Source: Gonatopus flavifemur
Taxonomy: Eukaryota > Arthropoda > Insecta > Hymenoptera > Dryinidae
Assembly (NCBI GenBank): GCA_018340375.1
Contig: JAFFJZ010000001.1
Coordinates: 45,562,001-45,626,000 of the forward strand
Direction of reading: 5' to 3'
DNA length: 64,000 bases
The translations under genes were made by a program, and so were the position numbers. The notes beneath the pieces were generated by a model. The model did no database searches and was not told where the DNA came from. It saw only the letters and a list, made by a program, of their open reading frames with translations. The first letter of the stretch is position 1. Every line of letters begins with the position of its first letter. Shown here piece by piece: positions 10,205 to 22,250 of the stretch.

Positions 10205-11217
10205 ACCAGAGAGAAAATAATGGTAATATTTACTATGCTAGCATAGTATTCGGTTTTATTTTATATAAAATCGTGTTTGTTAATTACTATATGAGAATTG
10301 GATTCTTTATCATTTTTCTGGTAATAAGTACTATGCTACCCTAGTAGAAATATCACAAGTTCTTTCTCGTGACTCATGAGTTATTCTCAGGGAAAAACTT
10401 ATTAAAATAAAACTAGTGAGCGAATAATGAATCACTTGTAAATCTTATCTGACTAGTGATGTTTGGATAAAACTTGTGAATTCCTTGCAAGGTTAATCCA
10501 AACATTCCTAAGATTAGATTTATACGTTATTAACCAAAATCATTGATAAGCACTTTTATTTATTAAGTCAATATTATTCATTGGATTCGTCAAATATTTA
10601 TTAGATTTATATTTGTATTAATCAATTCTTCTGAATGACTGGTGGAAAAATGTTTCATGCATGTACACAAAAGAATAATTAATCGAATTGAAAACATGTT
10701 TCCTTATTCTGAAAATAGAATCCTCTCCAGGCAGTGTTCTTTTGATGCAAGAAAAAAATGTTACTACCAGGAAACAAAATTCTCGGATGAGGAAATTCTC
10801 TGAGTTGAAGGAAATTTGTTTAAACTAAGAACATATCCGAATCAATTATGAATTCGATAAGTTTTTATTTTTACCCTAATTATTCTCAGAAGTGCCATGT
10901 TAGTTTCTAATCAGTTTCTCGTTGGATCATGATGACTGTTTCACTAGTTTTGATGTATGGAATCTAGTGAGTTGGAGTGTTCCATCCTAGTGAGTGACCT
11001 GTGAACTTTCCTCACGAGTATCTCATGACTAAAAAAGATAAACTCGTGAATGCTTCATTATTCACTAGCGAAAATTTCTACCAGGGTACATATATATATT
11101 ATCACCAGAAGAATGGTAGAGAATTCTATTCTCAAATAATAACAATCACTATTTTATATAAAATAAGACCGAATACTATATTAGCATGGTAAATATCACC
11201 ATTCTCTTCTTTCCGTG
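10205..11217. mobile_element. 1.0-kb element with long TIRs and TA target duplication
   Basis: TA flanks both ends (10203-10204 and 11218-11219). Inverted repeats of about 68 bp contain GGTAATATTTACTATGC and TATTTTATATAAAAT in both arms. The right end reads CCGTG, linking it to the CACGGA terminus group. A second element (10339-11086) sits inside. Confidence 0.8.
10339..11086. mobile_element. 748-bp nested element with CCCTRGTAGAAAT ends
   Basis: Ends CCCTAGTAGAAAT and, inverted, CCCTGGTAGAAAT, flanked by TA on both sides. The interior holds repeated ACTAGTGA/TCACTAG and CTCGTGA motifs. The same terminus recurs at 27040-27530. Confidence 0.65.
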
Positions 11218-11230
11218 TATTGAATGAACT

Positions 11231-11657
11231 ACACTGAGAGAAATTTTTATTATATGTATAATACAAATAGGGATGGCTGTGATATATAATAGAAAGAAAT
11301 TATATATCTCATTAAAGTTATTATGCGTACAATAAAATTCATTATATTATATAGTAAGGGTACAATCTATATAATAATTCTTATTATATTTCTCATAGAT
11401 TTGATCAAATAATTGTTGCTGTCCCTACACGGAGAGAAATTCATAATTAAATTCACTATGTGATTATTGTGCCCGAGGAACAGACTGACTTCCCAATGAC
11501 ATTCACTGTAAAACATAGTAAATTTGATCATGTTTCTATTGTCTCGTCATAGTAAATTTCATCGTGAGTTCAGTCTGTTCCTCGTTTACAAAGTCTCATA
11601 GTAAATTTAACTATAAATTTTTCTCCGTGTATGTTTATCATACATTTCTCTGTATGT
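11231..11657. mobile_element. Host MITE copy 2, interrupted by one TA MITE
   Basis: Ends ACACTGAGAGAAAT and ATTTCTCTGTATGT. It follows the same block order as copy 1 (8136-9843), but with no interruption except a 202-bp element at 11428-11629. It is therefore an empty-site control for the three insertions in copy 1. Confidence 0.85.
11428..11629. mobile_element. 202-bp CACGGAG MITE with proven TA duplication
   Basis: The inverted ends CACGGAGAGAAATTCAT and CACGGAGAAAAATTTAT are flanked by TA (11426-11427 and 11630-11631). The homologous uninserted site in copy 1 (9814-9817, CCCTATT) has one TA. TA duplication marks Tc1/mariner-type mobilisation. Confidence 0.88.
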
Positions 11658-13587
11658 AGGCAAATAATTGCTTATTTTCCAACAAAAAGATAAACGATGT
11701 CTTTTGTTTCTCTTTGTTTTGTTTATTGTTGAATTTATAAAGATTTGGTAGATTTACTGAAATCTGTTGAGAAGCAATTATATAACTCTATTATAATAAA
11801 GAAAAGTTGTTCATCATTTGATAAATTTGTTGTACTTTTTGGCAGAACTACTAATATCCCGGTAATTTGTCCCAATTTTCCTTCAGGTTAATAATTTAAT
11901 GAATTGACAAAGACTTTTCTCTTCACAGTGAACATTCTAGAAACATTAAATTATTCAGAACAGAGAAACTGTTACTATATTTCATTTCGCGCATCCTTCA
12001 TATATGATTCATTTCCCATAGGATGACCCTTAAAACGAGAACACTCGATTACCCGAAAAGCACTTTTTATCAATCAGATCGAATAAAAGAATTTTTTGAA
12101 CAATACAAATCGTAACGCATCACTACTGGTACGTCCCCCGTTTGGTTGATCAAATATTTGCTTTGAATCCGAAATCAACGAAAGTTGTGAATCTTCAGTT
12201 CCGAGATACACCGTTTGATGGTAGAGTATAATAAGATTTTCTATTATCGATCGGTTCGTCTGCAGATATTTTACCACCACGCGACTTGGAGCATATTTCA
12301 TAATCTTAAGAATTTTTCTCGGTAGAAATAGTATCTTCCGTCTGGAAACAGAAGATTCACATAACTCTTCTCGGCTTTATGATTTCCTTTAAGCTCACCC
12401 TCTGTGGAAGAAGAAGAAATATCATCCAAGATGAACGTATAAGTACGTATGAACTTGCCGAATGCCTTTTAATTGGAGTACTCGATGGAAGAAAACGATT
12501 GAGATATCGATAAAATTAATTGTAAAGAAGACTCATAGAAGATTGCAACGAAGACAAAGTAATACAAAGAAACAATGATTGGATTACCAAAGGAATTGTA
12601 CTTGATTCAAGTGTCTTAATGAGTTGAGTTAAATTATTTGTCTGATGTTTTAATCGACTTTGGACATTCGAGAACGGATGAGAATTCCATTTATAACTTC
12701 TCTCTAAAAAGCTCATGTTAGTTTTGGACTTGAATTTATCAATCACAAAAAAATGCTTAGGTGAACGAAGAATAAGAAATATTCGTTATTAGTTGAACGT
12801 AATGTTCGGTGGTTAATAACTAATTTTAAATCGTTGTCTGATATTCCATATATCATTCGTTCCTTCCGATGCAATTGTGAACGGATGATTTGAAATGTAT
12901 ACAAATGTATTTTATGAACTGATGCTGATAAAATTAGAGTGATTGATTTTCAAATCCACTCTACAATATGTCATTCGAATTTCGCTAACAGGAAATATGA
13001 GAATTATTCTCATATTCCCGTTTGTAGCAACGAAATCAAGTAAATTTCGAATACTCCAAACAGCAGTCAGGTATATTGAAGCCTTCGTAACATTGTATGA
13101 ATCTCTCTGGTACATACATAGAATACCTTTTGCGATTGGAAAAATATCATATAAACCGATTTACTAAGGAGGATTTATGTATATTCATATACATATACGT
13201 GTTATTTACTTGACATTTGAATATCTAACCCCAATCCAGGTGGAATGTTTTTCCCAAACACCTTGATCTTGACTGCTTTCTCGTTTAATCGTCAACAAAG
13301 TTCTTTTCATGGCTTCAGAACATTTAGGTTTTCAACGATTTAATTTTTTTATGTGTGTGATGTTATCAAATTTATATTGAATGGAATTGATATAACAAAA
13401 TATTGTTGAATTTGAGATTTATAGGTATACAAATAGAATGATATAAATTCAACTTGGAATTCGGGATGACGCTATTTACTAGAATGATTTGTATGAGAAA
13501 CAAAAGGAACTGATCGATTTAATTAAATTTTCTTCTCCAATTATAAGAATTTGAATGATTCAATTTGTGTTGAAAATTTTTGAATTC
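11658..13587. other. Intergenic sequence without a recognised feature
   Basis: AT-rich sequence. The only structure I noted is an imperfect palindrome GGAAATATGAGAATTATTCT at 12991 that continues into its own inverse. No exon or complete transposon recognised. Confidence 0.45.
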
Positions 13588-13812
13588 TGTGACTTTTTAT
13601 TTCTTCTTGCCAAATGAATAGTTCATTTGTTCCCTCTCCATAGCATATTCCTTGGGATTGATGAAATATTGAATCAAATGGGATGATGGAATGCTTGCCC
13701 TAAATAAATTGGTCTGCTGAATAAATAATTTATTCGCCACAAGTAATCAATTTTTGTATTAAATTAATGAATATTTTATGAAGAGGGAACAAATACATAT
13801 TTTTTCCAGTGT
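13588..13812 (+). mobile_element. 230-bp MITE, copy 2 of 4 (TTCATTTGTCC family)
   Basis: It shares ATTCCTTGGGATTGATGA, GATGGAATGCTTGCCC and AAATAAATTGGTCTGCTG with the copies at 740, 48493 and 60147. It ends TTTTTTCCAGTGT. The left terminus is decayed. Confidence 0.75.
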
Positions 13813-14390
13813 CAAGTTTCGGGGAAAAAATTTGTCTGTTGTTATTCGTTTCTGGTGTGTTTTTGTCATTTTTTTCCGTTTATTATGTCCAAAATTTTAT
13901 ACAGGGAGTGTTAATACCTTTATCACATTTCATCACAGCGTAGGTTGCGTGGGTTGTTAATTAGAATAATTTATTCATCGATCCTAATTGAGAATGGATA
14001 TATTCCCTTTAATACATGTTCCAAGTATTGAATCAAATACGCGTGTATCGAACTTCTTAAATTTGAAGTTCTTAAGACCTGTTCAGAGTTTGAACGTCCG
14101 CATTAGAGTCTCTTTAAGACATCGCAAGCTTGACGTTTACAGAATAAACTCTCTAACCTCGTCGTAAAATCTGACGTAGAAGTTTGGAGTCCCACTTCAG
14201 ATACCAATACTACAGTCATGTAGTTCTTATTTTTTGAATATACAGAACACCTTCGAATTCATTGAAAGCACATTCACTAGATGGAATTATTTATCAATTT
14301 CTGAACAATGATAATGAAATTTTCCAATCCTTCAAAAATTTCAGACTCCATTGAGATTTAAACATATTCAAGAAAATTCACACAGATTTG

Positions 14391-14694
14391 CACTGAGAAA
14401 AATCTGCATTGTAGAAGTCATGTTTCAATATAGTAATGTATTTGACGATGAAAAATACATTATTTTGGTTATTATGACCATGAGTTAGGTGATGAATACT
14501 ATCTTTTTAGTTATTATTACCATGAGCTGGGGTGATGAATACCATCTTTTTGGTGAATCAAACCGAATGTACGGTGAAATTCAACACTGAAAAGGTAATT
14601 TTCACTTTTGAAAGGCTGGCTCAAGTTTTCATTATTTGAAGGGTGAAAAATATACGAAATAGAGGTTATTTTCACATTTTATTTCTCTCAGTGT
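14391..14694. mobile_element. CACTGAGA MITE with internal 43-bp duplication
   Basis: Ends CACTGAGAAAAATC and, inverted, CACACTGAGAGAAAT. A unit of about 43 bp containing ACCATGAG..GGTGATGAATAC and ATCTTTTT is repeated in tandem between about 14465 and 14550. Confidence 0.65.
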
Positions 14695-14915
14695 GATAAA
14701 TTCAGAATCAAGTGTTGGGGACTTGAAATACCACACAAATTTTGAAAAATAAAGACCTCTTATTTGAGGTGAGATTGAAATATATTGAGGTATTTCATAA
14801 TTAAATATATTAGTTTCAAATTAGGGATGAAACAATTCAGAAAAACTAAATAATACTTCAGATGAAAAATTCTAGAGGGATTCAGAGAAACTCAATATCG
14901 ATTATTTCTTATATT

Positions 14916-14949
14916 CAACATTCACTTTCGTTCGCGAAAGTGAATGTTG
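14916..14949. repeat. Perfect 15-bp hairpin with TTCG loop
   Basis: CAACATTCACTTTCG is followed by TTCG and then its exact reverse complement. UUCG is a known stable RNA tetraloop. No transcript context is visible, so it may simply be a recent palindrome. Confidence 0.6.
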
Positions 14950-15008
14950 GAACAAGCGAAGAATAAAACGATTTAATTCGCACTCCTTCCGCACTTGGAC
15001 CTGCTTCC

Positions 15009-15481
15009 ACACGGAGAAAAATGCAGGTCGAAAATATAGTAATGTTTGATAAACATTTGAGAATATTTCTTAGAATCTGAGAGTTTTTCTGAAATGCATA
15101 ATGAAGATAAAACAGTCCACTTTCTTGTGGAGTTATATTCGGAAAACAATCAAAAATTATCAATACTTAATAGAACATAGAGAAACGTATGAACTTCACA
15201 AAAATCGCGTGAGAAATTTTACAAAGTGAAGCGAAGTGAAGGTATTGAAATTTTGTTATTGTCTTTGTAAAATTTCACTCGCAACTTTTGGAAACTTCAT
15301 ATGTTTCTCTATTTTTTATCAAGTATTGATAAGTTTCCATTGTTTTTCGAATACAACTCCACAAGAATGTGAATCGTTTTAACTTTATCATGCATTTGAG
15401 GAATACTCTTAAGTTTTGAGAAATATCCTCCAATTTTTATTGAAGATTACTATATTTTTGACCTACATTTTTCTTCGTGCA
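15009..15481. mobile_element. 473-bp foldback element with ~218-bp arms
   Basis: The left arm 15009-15226 and right arm 15263-15481 are inverted copies separated by about 36 bp. Paired blocks include AATATAGTAAT, TTCTTGTGGAGTT, ATCAATACTT, TAGAGAAAC and AAATTTTACAAAG. The ends are CACACGGAGAAAAATG and, inverted, GCACGAAGAAAAATG, the CACGGAG terminus group. An RNA from it would form a long imperfect hairpin. Confidence 0.85.
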
Positions 15482-16019
15482 GTTGCTATTTCACGTGACT
15501 ACACACGCTCTATTTTTACCAGGAATCACTGATCAACAATTTGAGAAAAATTAGAACGAAATTGAATGTTCGAGCATTCAATAAAGTTTGGGAAAATTTG
15601 AAGAAGAACATCAGATGAAATTGAAGAGATTCAGGGGCTTTCAGATAAACTTTTGAAGTGCACATTGTCTGCATATTATATATAAAATTATCGACCCTCA
15701 GTTATTCCACGTATTTTGCATGTTTTCGTTCAACTTTCTTGTTCACTGAATAACATTCACTTTCTTGTTCACAAAAATAAACTGAATGAAGCTTTTTCCA
15801 TGATCAAAAGTGTACGATGGTTCTTGAACTTGATCCTTGAGCTGGTTTCAAATCGTACCTCTTCCTCCCTAGGGACAGAACATCAGATTTTCCAAAACTT
15901 CTTGTTCCCTTTGGACCCTCGTTGGATGAGCGAGGGTTGAAAAATAGTTAAAATTTTCATGGAAGAAAACTAATTCAATGTGGCAGCTACTGAATTTCAC
16001 TTCCATTTTTCCCTTGCTA

Positions 16020-16212
16020 CACGGAGAGAATTGAATAGTAATAATTCCGATGTGAAATCTTCAAAGAAGAATACATCGCAACGATTAGGATGTTTCGTAG
16101 TACTGACTACCTCGAAAACAAGTGATGCCTACGTTTTATGCAATTTTTCGTGATGGCAAATCGACCAGCGGCGTGCTCACGTCGCAATGTTCATCATTTA
16201 ATTATCTCTGTG
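16020..16212. mobile_element. 193-bp CACGGAG MITE with TA duplication
   Basis: CACGGAGAGAATTGAAT at the left and, inverted, CACAGAGATAATTAAAT at the right. TA flanks both ends (16018-16019 and 16213-16214). Non-coding. Confidence 0.75.
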
Positions 16213-16866
16213 TACAGTAGAAATAACCGTAGCCTATAACTATTTAGTAGCTATTACAACAAGAATTCGTAACTGCGATAGCAATCCAAAGTGACAATTC
16301 CAGTGATTGATATTTATTTAGCGAAACAATTTAGCTGTGATATTTCTGTTACAAGAGCTGCAATTTTTACCGTTACAGCTGAGACAATAGATATAATATC
16401 TGGAACAAACCTTGTTGGTGAGATTTACGAGAAGAATTGAACGTTAGAAAAGTTCAACAACAGAGAATTTCGGAGGATTCCGTGAGACATTGAAAGGATT
16501 TTGAGTATCAACCGTGAAAAAGTTTTCCCTATTCATTACGAAAAACTTATAAAATTTCCATGTTCTTTTTCTGTTTTGAGGGAAAAATATGTTAAGAAAA
16601 AGAACAAGGAAATTTTGTCAAGAAATTTAAAAAAACGTGAGATTCTTGAATCTATGATTTCTCCTGAATCTCACAAGATCTCCTTCAAAAGTTTCTGAAG
16701 AATTTGGGAACCAATCACCTTCCTATGCATCCAGAAAGTCAGCTGATTCGATTCTATAAACATCCAATGTCTTTTGGATTGATATGAAATCTTTGTCGCT
16801 AAAATATGGTTGCAATCGCTTGATTGGAATGAACCTATACACCAGAGGGTACAAGATTGTTTATTA

Positions 16867-17051
16867 CACAGTAAAAAGTAAAACTGACTTTCAATCTGAA
16901 CATCAGTTTATTTTAAAATACAGCCAAAACTAGCCCTGTTCCAGCTGAAAGTGAGCATTGGAAACAAATGCCGACACAATGGAAAAGACTGAATTTCAGT
17001 GAAGATTTCGAGTAAGATGCAGCCACTTTCAGTCAGACTTTTTACAGTGTA
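16867..17051. mobile_element. 185-bp CACTGTAAAAAG MITE with TA duplication
   Basis: Ends CACAGTAAAAAGTAAAACTG and, inverted, CACTGTAAAAAGTCTGACTG, with TA on each side. The interior (GCCGACACAATGGAAAAGAC) matches the copy at 55396-55538, and 61665-61867 is also related. Confidence 0.8.
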
Positions 17052-17446
17052 CGTTCGAAATTAAATAAATGGACTGATTTTTGGTAACCACTTGTATCAT
17101 ATTTATACATGGAGAAGATCAGTTGGTTATGATGACACGTACAAAAAGGTTTTGTACTTGCAGAAATGTCAACTCCAACAGCTAAGACATTAGTTCTATT
17201 AGCAAACTTTTTTGTTGCAGCAGAAAGATTTGGTTGTCTCAATAATTCTTCCTGTAGGCGGTATGAAGACAGACTATTTTGTTGTGCTGGTACTTCTTCC
17301 TTTCTTCGTGCATTTTCACTCGGTTGGAAGCAAGATTCAGTTGAATGAATGTTTAATGCATCATAAATGAATAGATTCTCCCATAAGCATCATTCGATGG
17401 AAATAATGAGATGTAACGCAGATTGTACTCAAAACTTCGATGGATA

Positions 17447-17781
17447 CAAGGAGAAAATAAAGAAATTCGCTGGGATAACAAAAAAATGTGATTCGGCTGT
17501 CTTATTTTCCGTTGAAACAGCAGATTTTTCGGTGAAGTAGCAAATAAACTGCTCCGTCAGTTAATTATTTAGCCGTATCAGTAAATCATTGGCTGGGGCA
17601 GCAAACTCTTTATCATATTTTATATAGAATGACACACAAATTCAACTGTCGGAATCGACATTTTTTACTGTCACAGCTACCAAAACTGCTGCGATAGCAA
17701 ATAATTTGCAAATGCAAAAACAGCAAAACGTATCCAGCCAAATCCGATTTCGCTTCCACAGTGAATTTCTTTACTCCGCGC
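17447..17781. mobile_element. MITE with CAGCAAA/GCTG repeats
   Basis: The inverted ends include GGAGAAAATAAAGAAATTCG and GGAGTAAAGAAATTCACTG. The interior has many GCTG/CAGC and AGCAAA units, as in 41749-42109. Strongly diverged. Confidence 0.6.
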
Positions 17782-19152
17782 AAACACAATTCGGATGTGT
17801 AAAATGAAAAATGATTACCAACTATTTAAATAGAATTTTACTTGCTTTCTTATAATACCGAGCGTGACAAAAGGTTCTGATTGTATTCTTGGTTCAGGCA
17901 CCCTTCCATAGAACGGATCTGCAAGACAGATGAGGGTACTCGTACTTTTACGTGGTGCTTATCTAAAAGAGCCTGTTGAGGTGGCGTTTCTGCCTACACA
18001 TGTGTCGATTCTATCGTCATTCTTCAGGGGTAATGCAATTCATACAAAGATCACAATGAAATTGTATAATATATGGAATTGACCTTTCCTGCATGAACAT
18101 CCACTAGCGGAAGAATACTTAATATTCTATGATCGATTCTAAATTTGTTGCAGACAAATCTTCACTCTGAGAAAACATAATTTTCATATCACTAAACAAT
18201 TGTGTCTTGAACAAAAGTGAAGAAAAAGTCAGTTCGAAAATGGAATAAATTCTTACAAAATCTCCAAATATTTCTTAAATTTCTCAATAATGATAGAGGA
18301 ATTGACATTCTTGTGGAAACGCCTGGAAGGAAACTAACATATTAGAGAAGTTCATAAAATTGAGACAGTCTTCCACTGATTGCTAATCAGATTTTATTGA
18401 TTTGAATTTGTACCTCATTGCAAAAATTCAGATGCCAATTTAGGTACCCATTCCCACATAGCACAAAATATCCTATCAAGATCTCCAGAATATCACATTT
18501 GGAATATACAATATTCTGCAGAACATCTCGGAGATATTGGGAGAATATCTCTGCATTGTCTCATGTGACCTACTTTTTGATATTCTGGAGACATTTTGAA
18601 ATATTCTGAAGATCACTTCAGAGACATTCTAGGGATATTCTGCAATATTGTTGAAATTACTTCAGCGATATTCTGGAGACATTTCATTATATTATCACGA
18701 TCGTTTCAGTGATACTCTGGAGATGTTTTGAAATATTTTCTACGGTATAAAAAAAGTCTACTGAAGCCCATTAATTAATGAGATTTAATACAAACTTTTC
18801 AACTTTGTAAATTTTACCGCATACTGGTGCGGGACAGTGGACCATTTTCGGAAAAAACCGTTTCTGTGCAATGTAAACTTATCGAATGAGGATTTTTTGA
18901 AACCATATTTTTGGAACCACGTTTTCCCTTGTCTAATATATTCCTTGAATAAATGATATTGCCACTAGAATATTCTGACAATATTTAATTTGGGACAAAG
19001 GTTACATATTCTGAGCGCATTACAAAATATCAAATAGGCAATGTTTCAATTAGGAGATTGCCAGAATATGTTATACGAAACATTACATTCACAATATTCC
19101 TGCAATCTCGTAGAAATATTTCGGACAGAATGTTTCTAACGAGACATTTGTA

Positions 19153-20146
19153 CACGGAGAAAAAAACTAACAACAATATTGCTGAATTGACAATAAAATA
19201 TTGTTATATATCAACCCACAATAAATATCGTAAAAATATGACCATCACTATTGCTAAACTGGCGACAATATTATATTGTCAACATTATTAACAATTCGAA
19301 TATTCAATTTTGCAATATCATGTGGTATATCAATAATTTATATTAACCTATTTGAAAAATATTATTTTTAAGTGAGGAAAAAAATTTCTCATCGGAATTT
19401 ATCCCTACAAACATTCTATTACGATGTGGTTTGATTCATACGTGAAGGAAAGCTGATTGTAAGTTCAAATGTTGGAAAATTGCTTTAGCGAGATTCGAAC
19501 TCGGGTCTTCCAAGTTGGAATCAAAGCTTTCATCAGATCAACAGATCTCCAAGGTGACAACTGAGCACTTAAATTGCCATTTATGGTAATTCTCGACTTT
19601 GTTGAGAGTTGACGATGAAAATATATTCAATACAAACATAAAATCGTACACATTGAATAAATAAATTAAGATTTGAATCACAGGAATTTTTTCAGAAATG
19701 AATGAAACTCGTCAAATTTGTTTGTTAAACTCATGTAAGGTTTGTCAATCAATCAGCAATTGGGATTGATTTGTATGATTGTGAATTAAAAACAAACTGT
19801 ATCGAAAAAGGATTTGTAGAAGAATGTATATCACTTGGATATCATTTTTAACTGTCTCCTTAAGTGGATCAAGATTAATTTCTCACGGGAATTATTATAT
19901 CGCTTTATAAGTTCAAAATATATAGCTGTTTTGACAATGAATGGATTCCGACAATGTATACGACAATTTTTCCTGTTAATGCTGTGATACTCATATTGTC
20001 ATTCTAACAAGTGATTTTCAGCAATACAATTCTCGTTAACGAAGCAATGTGCTGTAGCTGTACGAACAACAAATTATTGCATAACCAGCAATAAAATGTT
20101 GACAATCCTTATATTGCTAGTTCTACCATACACATTTTTCTCCGTG
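19153..20146. mobile_element. 994-bp CACGGAG element nested in the CCCACATAG element
   Basis: CACGGAGAAAAAAACTAAC at the left and, inverted, CACGGAGAAAAATGTGTATG at the right. TA lies on both sides (19151-19152 and 20147-20148). The interior is rich in CAATATTG-like motifs and includes a tRNA-like T-arm (19488-19568). Confidence 0.8.
19488..19568 (-). repeat. tRNA-like segment (possible SINE or tRNA relic)
   Basis: On the minus strand GAGTTCGAATCTCGC resembles a tRNA T-arm/B box, with a weak A-box-like TGCTCAGTTGTC about 60 bases upstream. No cloverleaf or acceptor stem could be built by eye, so it is not called as a tRNA. Confidence 0.3.
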
Positions 20147-20597
20147 TAATATTCTGGAAATATTTTTTAGACATTGTGTGCTATGTGGGTAAGAAATCCG
20201 TATACTAACCCGTATAGTAGGAGAATCCTAGTAATCCGATGAGAATTTTCCACAGTGCAGGTTTTTGATCATAAATCCAATATATCACATATATATATAA
20301 CTATAATTGGAATAATTATTCTAATATTAAATTCCAAACCAATCTATTCTCGTCCATTTTTATCATCTTCCCAGCAGAAATTACTCTAATTATTTCTGAA
20401 GCTTTGCAAGGCCTTTGAATTCAGTTTCATGCACATTTCACATTAAATTTGATGTAAACTATAGCATAATCTACAGTCTTTTCACGTTTCTGGACATGAT
20501 TTAAATTTAATGTAGAATGTGTCTGAACTTGATTTTATGTACGTAATTGAAAAAACCTTCAGATATTTCTGACAGTGCTGATAAGGTTTCGTAATAG

Positions 20598-20840
20598 CCC
20601 ACACAGCATTTCAGTTCTCAAAGATATCTCGAGCCAAATTTAAGAAGTCTTTCCATAAGATGTCTGAAAGATGTAATTTCGGAAGAGACATTTTAGATCT
20701 TCTCAAAGGTATCTTTTAGATGTATTTTAGAAGTGAGAACTGTTTTATACATCTTAAGAATATCTTTCAATGTTGCATAAGATTTCTCAAACTCTTCTAA
20801 ACAGTTCCAGATATCTTGAAGACCAAAAGTGCTGTGTGAG
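20598..20840. mobile_element. 243-bp CCCACACAGCA MITE
   Basis: Ends CCCACACAGCATTTCAG and, inverted, CTCACACAGCACTTTTGG. The interior repeats AGATATCT, AGATGT and TCTTCTAAA-like units, as do 42320-42510 and 43220-43395. Confidence 0.7.
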
Positions 20841-21495
20841 AGCCTAGTCAATCCCTGGACTAATTTTCCTCAGAGTCTAACGATTTCAGTCGTGTGTTCA
20901 ACATCTACGAATTAGTAATAATGTTGAGTAACAGCCACACAAAAAAAACACTGACGCCTAGTAAGTTCTGGAACATCCCAAATATTATTGCTCTAAATCT
21001 ATTATTTTTGCAGATGAACGCTCTGCAGAATCACTAATTTTCACGGGGATTCTACAGTTATCCTTCGGATTGTAAAAATTTTGTTGGAGAACGGGGTTTT
21101 TTGGGGTTTTTACTATGTTGTAACTGAAACTAATTTTCATTCAAATATTATCACAAAATAACCGTTTCTCTATCGGTTAGTTTTTGGCAAAACACTGAAT
21201 ATCAACCAAACGTTGACTGGAAAGCAAATTTCAGTTTCGTTGAACGGAGAGTTACATTTTGGTGATTTTCCTTGAAAAATGTCAAATCAACCATACCTTT
21301 CCGAAATTGAGAATTTATCGAAGTACAACAGAAAGTCATTGGTCCAATTCTGGTTAAACTCAATTTGCGAGGGAGATGCGTAAAAAAAAGAGAAAAACTT
21401 GAGACAAAATTATCTAAGAATCAACACGGAAAAAACTGGAATAGTGACATTCACCATTATCGTTCAGTGAAACCTTGTTTCGCTGGAAACACTGA

Positions 21496-21710
21496 CCCAG
21501 ATAATATGTAAGCTTGTCATAACCTTGCCAGACTTGTCTTGCGATTGTTTTTGACTCGTTATTAACAACCTTGTCAGTGTAAGGCTGCCACAACTCTGCT
21601 GCAAAGGTTTTGTAAGCTTGTACCATTGTCGTGTGTCAACTAGGAGCTTATGTCAACCTTGTCACAAGCTTGCCTGACAACATTGCAGCAAGGTTAAATT
21701 GCTATCTGGG
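21496..21710 (+). repeat. Dispersed repeat, copy 2 of 2 (GCTTGTCATAA family)
   Basis: The segment matches 2799-3006 in order and orientation, including AAGCTTGTCATAA, CTGCAAAGGTTTTGTAA, CTTGTACC and TGCAGCAAGGT. Ends CCCAGATA and TATCTGGG form a short inverted repeat. Confidence 0.7.
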
Positions 21711-22222
21711 GAGCAATCATTTTATTCTACCAAGTATAATTTAGTAAAGATCCGTGATTCCAACAAAATGGTACAGTAGTCCATGTATGATCAATATTAT
21801 GGATGGTATAGTTAGTTTGACTGACTCAATTGCCTCTACTACGCTGTTTAGTAGTAATAATTATTTTATCCGTTTCAATTAACGTGCTCGAGCGGAGTGA
21901 ACCGAAACGAGTCGAACGTAACCGAATATACGAACTCTCCTCGTTTACCGACACTGTTTTGTTTAGAAACGATTTTTTTTTCTCATAAATGTGTTAATGG
22001 CAGGAAAGGAGTTAATGATACGAGTTATCACTCGTATATGGGGTATGCCTATCATGATTCTCGTCTTAATAATCAACACTTCGCAAAATCAATTTATTTA
22101 GACAATCTAAAATTGTTTCAACAGTATCCTCTAATCATAAGTTCTCCAAACACTTATAACAGATACGCAAGGCTAGTAAAATTATATCTTCAGTTTCGCT
22201 CAAGTGATATACGTGTTAGGTG

Positions 22223-22250
22223 TAGGTAGGTAGGTAGGTAGGTAAGTAGG
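22223..22250. repeat. TAGG microsatellite
   Basis: About six TAGG repeats with slight imperfections, followed by GGTTCAATTCCCGC. That sequence resembles a tRNA B box, a combination often seen at the end of tRNA-derived SINEs. Confidence 0.7.

Larger units (their letters stand above)
18453..20189. mobile_element. 1.74-kb CCCACATAGCACA element carrying a nested MITE
   Basis: Ends CCCACATAGCACAAAATAT and, inverted, CCCACATAGCACACAATGT. The subterminal region repeats GATATTCTGGAGACATTTT-type units between about 18480 and 18740. A 994-bp element with TA duplication interrupts its right half at 19153-20146. Confidence 0.8.

Noticed and set aside
12991..13018. Near-perfect 28-bp palindrome
   Set aside because: Isolated, with no flanking repeat or other copy seen; palindromes of this size occur in AT-rich DNA.
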